Shown here: positions 53,837-61,261 of the stretch, one piece after another | How the letters are laid out: each line of letters begins with the position of its first letter | Position numbering within the stretch: the first letter of the stretch is position 1 | Source of the DNA: Bathynomus jamesi | Taxonomy: Eukaryota > Arthropoda > Malacostraca > Isopoda > Cirolanidae | NCBI GenBank assembly: GCA_023014485.1 | Contig: JAJOZX010005612.1 | Span: 226,501-290,500, forward strand | Direction of reading: 5' to 3' | Length of the DNA stretch: 64,000 nt | Made by a program: the position numbers and the translations under genes | Notes under the pieces: model-generated | What the model saw: the letters and a program-made list of their open reading frames with translations, nothing else | The model's database searches: none | What the model was told of the DNA's origin: nothing

Positions 53837-56800
53837 CATACACAGGGGCGTCGATTGACTTAATTGACCTTAGAATATGTCTTTATACTTCCTGTATATG
53901 GCCTCAAAATGCCCTTAAAATTGGTCATATTTAAAAAAAATTCTCGGGGGCTTACACCCCGAACCCGCTAGTTGGATCGGCTCGCCCTATCCCCCTTTAT
54001 GGCATATATATATATATATATATCATCTCCCGGAATTGTACTTCAGAAAGTTGGCAAGCCTAACTTGCACGTTTCCCAGATATTTCAATGCAAACCGTCT
54101 AGTAATTTTTGTCAAAATGAGAGAGGTATCGAAGTGTGATGAAATGTCCTCTGTTCTGTATACAAGTCGAAAGCAGAAAACTTCATGATTTAAAATAAGT
54201 CCTAGCTGCTTATATAGGTCCATTATTCAAGTTAAAAAAGTTTTAAGTTTAGACGTACCTAAGTAACGTTTGGAACACCATTTTAAAAAAAAAAAAAAAG
54301 TTAATATTTGACGGCTTAATTCTTGTATCAGAAGTTATTAAAAACTGCTTAGTTCAGTATCCCGCATGAGGAATGAAGAAATTGGAAAGAATTAGTCTTA
54401 GTTTATTGTATGCTTAAGTGTCTGTTTCTTGTTAGATGAACTGATCAGGGTTTTTAATGGTTTTAATTACTGATACGAATACTAGACGAACAAATGTTCA
54501 AATAAATTGAGAAACTTACCAATGAACTCAATTGCACTTGTTTATTAAAGCATTCAAATCTAGGAAAACAAAACTGGGGTATCACGCCTCTCATTCAGTA
54601 GAAAAGTACTGACGTTAGCCAAATATCGCCTAAATTTGCGTTCCAATCAATATTAAATCTTCCTAAGTAAATGTAAAACTCTAAAAAATATTGCTCTTGC
54701 GTACGAAAGGAGTTAATATAAAAAAAAGAATTTCTAAGCGCTGGTATATGATAAATAAAGTCAGTGAACATCAGTACAATGGATTCCAGGCATAGCTTCG
54801 AAACGACGAGTTTTGAAAACAGTGCGGAGGAAAGACTCGGAATGGACTTCGCAACTCTTAATTTCGGAAACCATTCCCGAATTTAGCGTAGGAACAAATC
54901 TGTAAGACTATTTTATCATTTACGAGATTTAAAATAAAAAGGATGATACTCCCTTTTGAGAGTGAATAAATTAACCTATAAACTTACAGATCTACGGATC
55001 CTTAGTCTGTCTAGGCATGGAGTCTCGATTCTTTGCAGTCAGACGCTCGATGAAAGCACCAAATTCTCATCGGAAAGAGGAAGCACACCGATCCAAGTGG
55101 GCGGCCCAGTGCAACTACATTCACCGTTTCGGTCTAACGTGCTTACTACATTTTGATAGGTGGTGGACAGAACATCGCATGTGCAAATTGAAACTATCAT
55201 CGCGGTGCGGACACAAATGAGACTAAAACAAGCGATAGTGACACTACAATACATGTTAATTTGATAAGTTTATGATAAGTTAATGCTGTTTAGTGTCATT
55301 AAACACTTGCTGTATGGCCATGTTTCAACTTAATATTGTACAATGTACACAACTATCATTAAGAAATATTTTTAAAAAATGAATAAGTGCACGACTCAAC
55401 AAAAGTGTTGATAAGAAGTCCATGCCTTGAAATTACTCAAAAGACAAATGAACAGCTACTTGGCTAAATTCATAAAATCGCCCAAACTAAAAAGAAACTT
55501 TGGATCAACCCTTAACGCAAACCATCGGCTAGTTTTGACAGTCACGAGTACTTATTCTAAATACAAAATATATATATATAGACAGTATTCGTAAATGTCG
55601 TTTCATTGAATAACTTTGAATTGGAGCAAAAAAGCAGAAAATTCAAAATGTTTAGCCATATCCTCTCCAGAATGGTTAAAAAAAAGAAGTGAAATTTCTT
55701 CCATTTTGGTTATTCAGTGGTAATATATAATCTCTGTGAACATTACATGGTAGGGAGTGCAGTGCGGAAAGGGAAGGATGATGGTCAGTGATGAGTGAAT
55801 GTTAATTAAGCCTTTTTGAAATGCACAATCGGCAAGCTTTGGCTAATAGTTTCCTCACCTCAGATTAAGTCACAAATTTAAAACCACTTCCGACAATACA
55901 GAATGACAAGCTTATCCAATTAAAGTCAGAAAATTATCTCAAGTATTGATTTCGAAATGTATTTTTAAGTTGTTTTAAATTTGCTGCAATTAGCCCGGAA
56001 ACATATAGCCTGTAAGATGAAACATACATTGAGCATTGGAGCAACGATAGTGGGCGTGCTTAGTGCTGAAAACTGCATAATGCGTTTTTAAAAAAGTGTC
56101 TAACCATCTTGTACGAAGGGTCTGTCCGTAAAAAACTCTCGAAATAAGACCAGAAAGGGGTTTTTAAAGTGACTGCTAAGATTACAGAAGGCCTCAACTT
56201 TCTACTTATAGTGACTAATAATAATTATAAATGGTTTAAGTGATGTAATTGGGAAGTAATTATACAGTGTATCAACCTGTTAAGTAATTACAGTGCGAAA
56301 TAAGTTACAAACCGCCTAAAAGTGTGAACAAAGTGGTTAAGCAATTACAGTGCTCAAAGTGATTACAAAAAGTTAAATTATACTGACCACTCGCTGCTCG
56401 ATCCACTCTTCATGGTTGTAAGGTATGCAGCCATCTAAATTGTCCGTCAACTGGTTCTTATCAATATAGGTGTGAAGGTCCACCACACAATTGCAAATCA
56501 CCACCTGTTTTCAATCCATGAAATCTTCATTATTAATATTTCAAAACACTACCCATAATATTTAAAGGTATTCAGTATAAAGATTTTTAAAATATCATTA
56601 TTATTATTAATACACGAACTTCTGGTGTAATATTGTGAAAAATGCAAAACTTTTGCGAGGATATTGTACATATAACAACTTTCAGAGGTTACGTTCCTTC
56701 ATTTCTTTAACTTAAGCCTTTGGGTATCATTACTTAACCAATTCTAATATAATAAAGCAATTTAACTTTCAGTCAATTCAAACTTATTATTTCCCTCAAT

Positions 56801-56967
56801 TTAAGGAATTACGGACATTACTAACTTGGTACTCTTTCATTTCTTCTCGTGGCCTTAGGCGCACCGTACGATAAAATGCCTACTTTAATATTTACTGACA
56901 AACAGAAGCCGCTAAGTCTTCACAATAAGAAAGAAAAGGCGGAATACAACGCATTATTATCCCTCCA

Positions 56968-57014
<47 letters not shown>

Positions 57015-60000
57015 CAAAAGCAGTCATACTATCGATTACTGTATAAGTGATATCTAAAGGTCTGTAAAATGGCTTTATACCGGTATCAGAAACTTCTTTT
57101 CTAAAACACTAAACCATTGAGAAAGCCATAAAAATGCCTATCAGGATTTACAGGAACTTAATCTTTGCCATAAGAGATTCTGCTTTCGCTCTTAAAACGA
57201 ACAACGACGCACGAAAGTATAGATTTTATGAATTCTGAACAGCCCACCCAGAAAGACAGTCGACTGGTAATGCCGACTGTTCGAGAGCCCTAAACGCCGT
57301 TCGCGGAGGTATTACACGATCCCACGTAGAAGTCATCTCAAGGATAAATAATTATTACACGACTAATAGTTCGAATGCGTAACTAAGTCGGGATCAGACT
57401 TTCGAGTTTTGATAGACGGCATTCAAATGATCATTTTCCACTTTATCATTCAAACAATAATGACGACGACCTTGAGACTGTCATTCGTTGACATTTACTC
57501 ACAATGAACAAATACAATTTTTTGTGTGTGTGTGTGTGTGTGTAACTTTATGCGGGAAGGAGGGGCCAAGGCGAGTTAAGCCCTATGTTTAGATCTTTAT
57601 ATGATAAATAAAAATAAATTTCGAACATCGAAATTTAGTTAAAATGAAAAATCAATGTCCAAATAATGCTTCACATCTTACCTTAAACTTGAATTCGTCC
57701 CTGAAGAACTTGCTGGAGACCTCCGATATTGCCTTCTGCAGGAATCCTCCAGGCCTTAACACGTACGCCACGGTGATCAGGCCAGGAAAGAAGCCCTGAA
57801 AACAAAACAAAAATGACGTTTGAAGGAGTGACCGACACATCGGAACGTTGACTGAATTAACAACACATCTGCCAAGACTTAATATTTTACACTATCATCA
57901 TCTTTTTGTATGGTTTTAAGGTAAAAAAGCGGAGCTCCTAAACTACAAAGAAGGGTATGGGCAGAGATCCCCTTTAAGTACTACAGTATCAGACAAATGT
58001 AAACTCGATTTGGTTAGCTCTCACGGGAACCACATTTTCTTTCTAGGTGGTACTAGGTTATAGTTATGAAATGATAGATGAATGGTACACGACATAAGTC
58101 TATACTGTACGCGTGCATATCATTTCTAAACCTATCATTATTCTCACGATACCGAAGTCAATACCAATTTGAAGAATCGGACATATATCGAAGTGGAGCA
58201 AGGCTGAAATTTGTAACGTGATATTAGTTTTTTTATATCCATCATAATACGAATCTTTTCACTATTATAAATATTTCACAACAGCACTATACTCTTCTTT
58301 TCCACTTTGAGAGATGTATTAACTCTTTTTGCTTTCTATAAAAACATAACTTATTTATATAGCTACAGTATTTACGCAACATACACACAAAAACAACTAA
58401 ATATATATTATGTATGTTACGCCCAAACATCTAAATCGCTCAGTGAGCGATAAAAAACACAGCCACAACGCGTCGTGGATGCGCCTAAGTGACCACACAC
58501 CGATGTTAGATATTTTTTCGCTTCATGGCCGTTCTCAAACAACCGCGACGCGTTGTGATGAACGATTCGGATATGACCACAACGCGTTGTGGACGATTTG
58601 AAACGACCACACACCGATGTCTTTCATCAAACTCTATTTAAACACGACGTATACTGAAACGATATAAACACGACGTATATTTATCGACGTATTCACCGAT
58701 TAAAAAGCAAAGTTAAGCCGATATGCTAGAAAAAAGTCCTTTAAAAAATTATCATCAATAATTTTCCCGTAGGTTTCGATTAATTTTAAGCAACTTTAGA
58801 ATGAGACGTAAATGTAAAAATTAACCAACTGGTTAGGTCAACTGAGTGCCCGGTTAGGTCAACTGAGTGCCCTTGACGATTGGTTAGGTTAAGCCGTGAT
58901 ATTTTCGTTAGTTTTAACGAAAATATCACGACTTAAACTAGCCAATCGTCAAGGGCGTACAGTTGACCTAACCGGGCATTCAATAATTTTCAAATCGTCC
59001 ACAACGCGTTGTGGTTGTTTGAGAACGGCCATGAAGCGAAAAAATATCTAACATCGGTGTGTGGTCACTTGGGTGCATCCACAACTAGTTGTGGCTGTTT
59101 TTTCGCTCACTGAGCAATTTCGATGCTTGGACGTAACATATATATAAATTTGAACACACAAACAACTGTACAGACATACAGTTACGGACAGATGATTGTC
59201 GCAAAGCTTTTTTTTTTTAATTCCGAAAAGAATACAACAAAAATTACCAATTATAAATTTTTGGTGCTTTAAAAATTTTTGCCGAACTTCTTTCCGGAAC
59301 TGTGCGTATTTCTAACTTTTATATTTTATGCAGGAAAGAGGGGACCAAGGGCGAATGCCCGCAAAAGCGCCCCCTACCCAGAGAAGAGCCAAAATCAAGG
59401 TCTATGGTTTTCAAGATGCCTAGACACTCTGCGTTTGAAAGATGGGAGGTCAGGGAAAGGAGGAAAGAGGATTGAGGAAGATTGTTCCAGAGTTGACAGG
59501 TTGAGTAGATGAAAGATTGAAAATACCGATTAACCCTTGCGTTAGAGTTGGACAACAAAGGAATGAGAAAGTGTAGAAAGTCTGGTGCTGCGTGCTCTCC
59601 TTCTGACGAGGCGGCGGCATGCGGTTAGAGTTCAGAAGAGCAATGTCCGTTATAATAGCGATAATAAAGAGAGAGTGAGGCAACATTGCGGCGAAGAGAG
59701 AGATATTGAAGACAGTCAGTAAGAGGCGGGGAAATGACGAGAGGAAAAACCTATGATTCCACCCAGTCAAGTACGGCTGTGTGGGTTAAGCCATCCAACA
59801 CATGAGAAGCATACTTCATACAGGGGCGACCAAGACCCCTGTACAGAGACAGCAACAGAGCGGGGATGAAGAAACCGCGGAGGCGGTACAGCACACCAAA
59901 CCTCTTAGAGGCTGTTTTAGAAAGAGTATATGTGATCTTTCCAGGAAAGATCACGAGAAAAGGAAACGCCAAGAATGTTAAGAGAAGAGGAAGGATTGAG

Positions 60001-61191
60001 TTGCTTTGTTGAAGCTAAAGGGATAGTCATGTGGAAGATTGTGACGAGTAAACAGATGAAGGAACCGAGTTTTTGAGGCATTGAAAGCCACAAGGTTTTC
60101 TCTGCTCTAATCAGATACAGTAAAAAGATCAGGAGGTCAGATGTCCCATAGCCGTCCTACACGAAACATGGAGTGACTGTTGTGAGGACGCTTTGGAAGC
60201 GGGAGAAGTGAAGAGCGGAATCATCGGCATAGAAGTGAATAAATAGGACAGGAAGTGCGAATTAAAAGATCATTAATAAATAAAAGGAAGAGTTGGTGAC
60301 AGGACAGAACCCTGAGGAACATCCCTGTTAATAGCTTTAGAAGAACAGTGGCCATCTACAACCGCAGATATAGATCTGGCACAAAGGGAATTAAGATGAA
60401 GACACAGATAGAAGGATAGAAACCGAAGGAGGGCAGTTTGGAAATTAAAAGCTTCCGATATGTCAAGCGCAATAGCAAAAGTTTAACCGAAATCCCCAAA
60501 AAAGGAGGATGACCAAGAGTCAGAGATACGCAAGAAGATCGCCAGTCGAGCGTCCCTTGCCGAACCCATACTGACGATCTGAAAGAAGATTGTGAGAAGA
60601 GAAGCGTTTTAGAATCTTCCTCTTAAGGATAGATTCAAAAACTTTGGAAAGGCAAGAAATCAAAGCAATTGGACGATAGTTGGAGGGTTGAGAACGGTCA
60701 CCCTTCTTTGGGACAGGCTAAATGAAAACGGACTTCCAGCAGGAAGGAAAAGTACCAGATGAAAGACAAAAACGAGAGTTTGCCTAGCAGGTTGTCAGCA
60801 CAGCAACACAATTCTCAAGAACTACTACTCATTTACGTAGTTATTATACTGTAAATGTACATTAAAATCGTACTCATGTACGTACAGATGAATTTTACGT
60901 TTATGTATAAGCACTGTACATTTATAAAGAGTACAAGGATTTCCCGAAACGCACCTTTAAAAAAATTGGAAAATCACGTGTCATGAAACGTGATATAATC
61001 TATTCAAAATAACTTATATCACTTCTATTTATAGTATAATAATTAATGTTAATCATAAATTTCTAACTAAAACACGGCAAAGTGTAAAACGTAACATTAC
61101 ACTTAAAATTAGTCATCAAACGCGTCCTGTATTTTTTAATTCAGTCGTTATATTTACATATATTTTGAGTACACAACGGATATATGAAGGA

Positions 61192-61261
<70 letters not shown>

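Larger units (their letters stand above)
52206..54062. mobile_element. hAT-type MITE with nested insertions
   Basis: A perfect 8-bp duplication ACTTGCAC (52198-52205 and 54063-54070) and inverted ends TAGGCTTGCCAAC. CTCCCGG-type motifs repeat near both ends (CTCCCGGATTCGCCGGGAG, TCTCCCGG). The 1857-bp length is explained by a nested Tc1/mariner element (52396-53342) and a further repeat array with a SINE (53395-53775). Confidence 0.85.
25274..56387 (-). other. 31-kb MCF2L intron, mostly transposons
   Basis: This intron separates the CRAL-TRIO exons from the rest of the gene. It holds the candidate alternative first exon, an hAT element, a Ty3 retroelement, a transposase-like pseudogene, MITEs, LINE fragments, SINEs and two LTR-like segments. 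Stretches with nothing recognised apart from microsatellites are 25280-28100, 28500-28950, 29290-30080, 34957-35369, 40335-41870, 44311-44873, 45353-45860, 47575-48165, 48560-50990, 51725-52197 and 54071-56387. Confidence 0.7.

Noticed and set aside
54956..55254. GC-richer overlapping open frames on both strands
   Set aside because: No recognisable protein family, no splice context in phase with neighbours, and both strands are open over the same interval.
26041..61258. CRISPR-like or satellite arrays at the many TA and GA tracts
   Set aside because: They are simple dinucleotide microsatellites with no spacer structure, in a eukaryotic genome.
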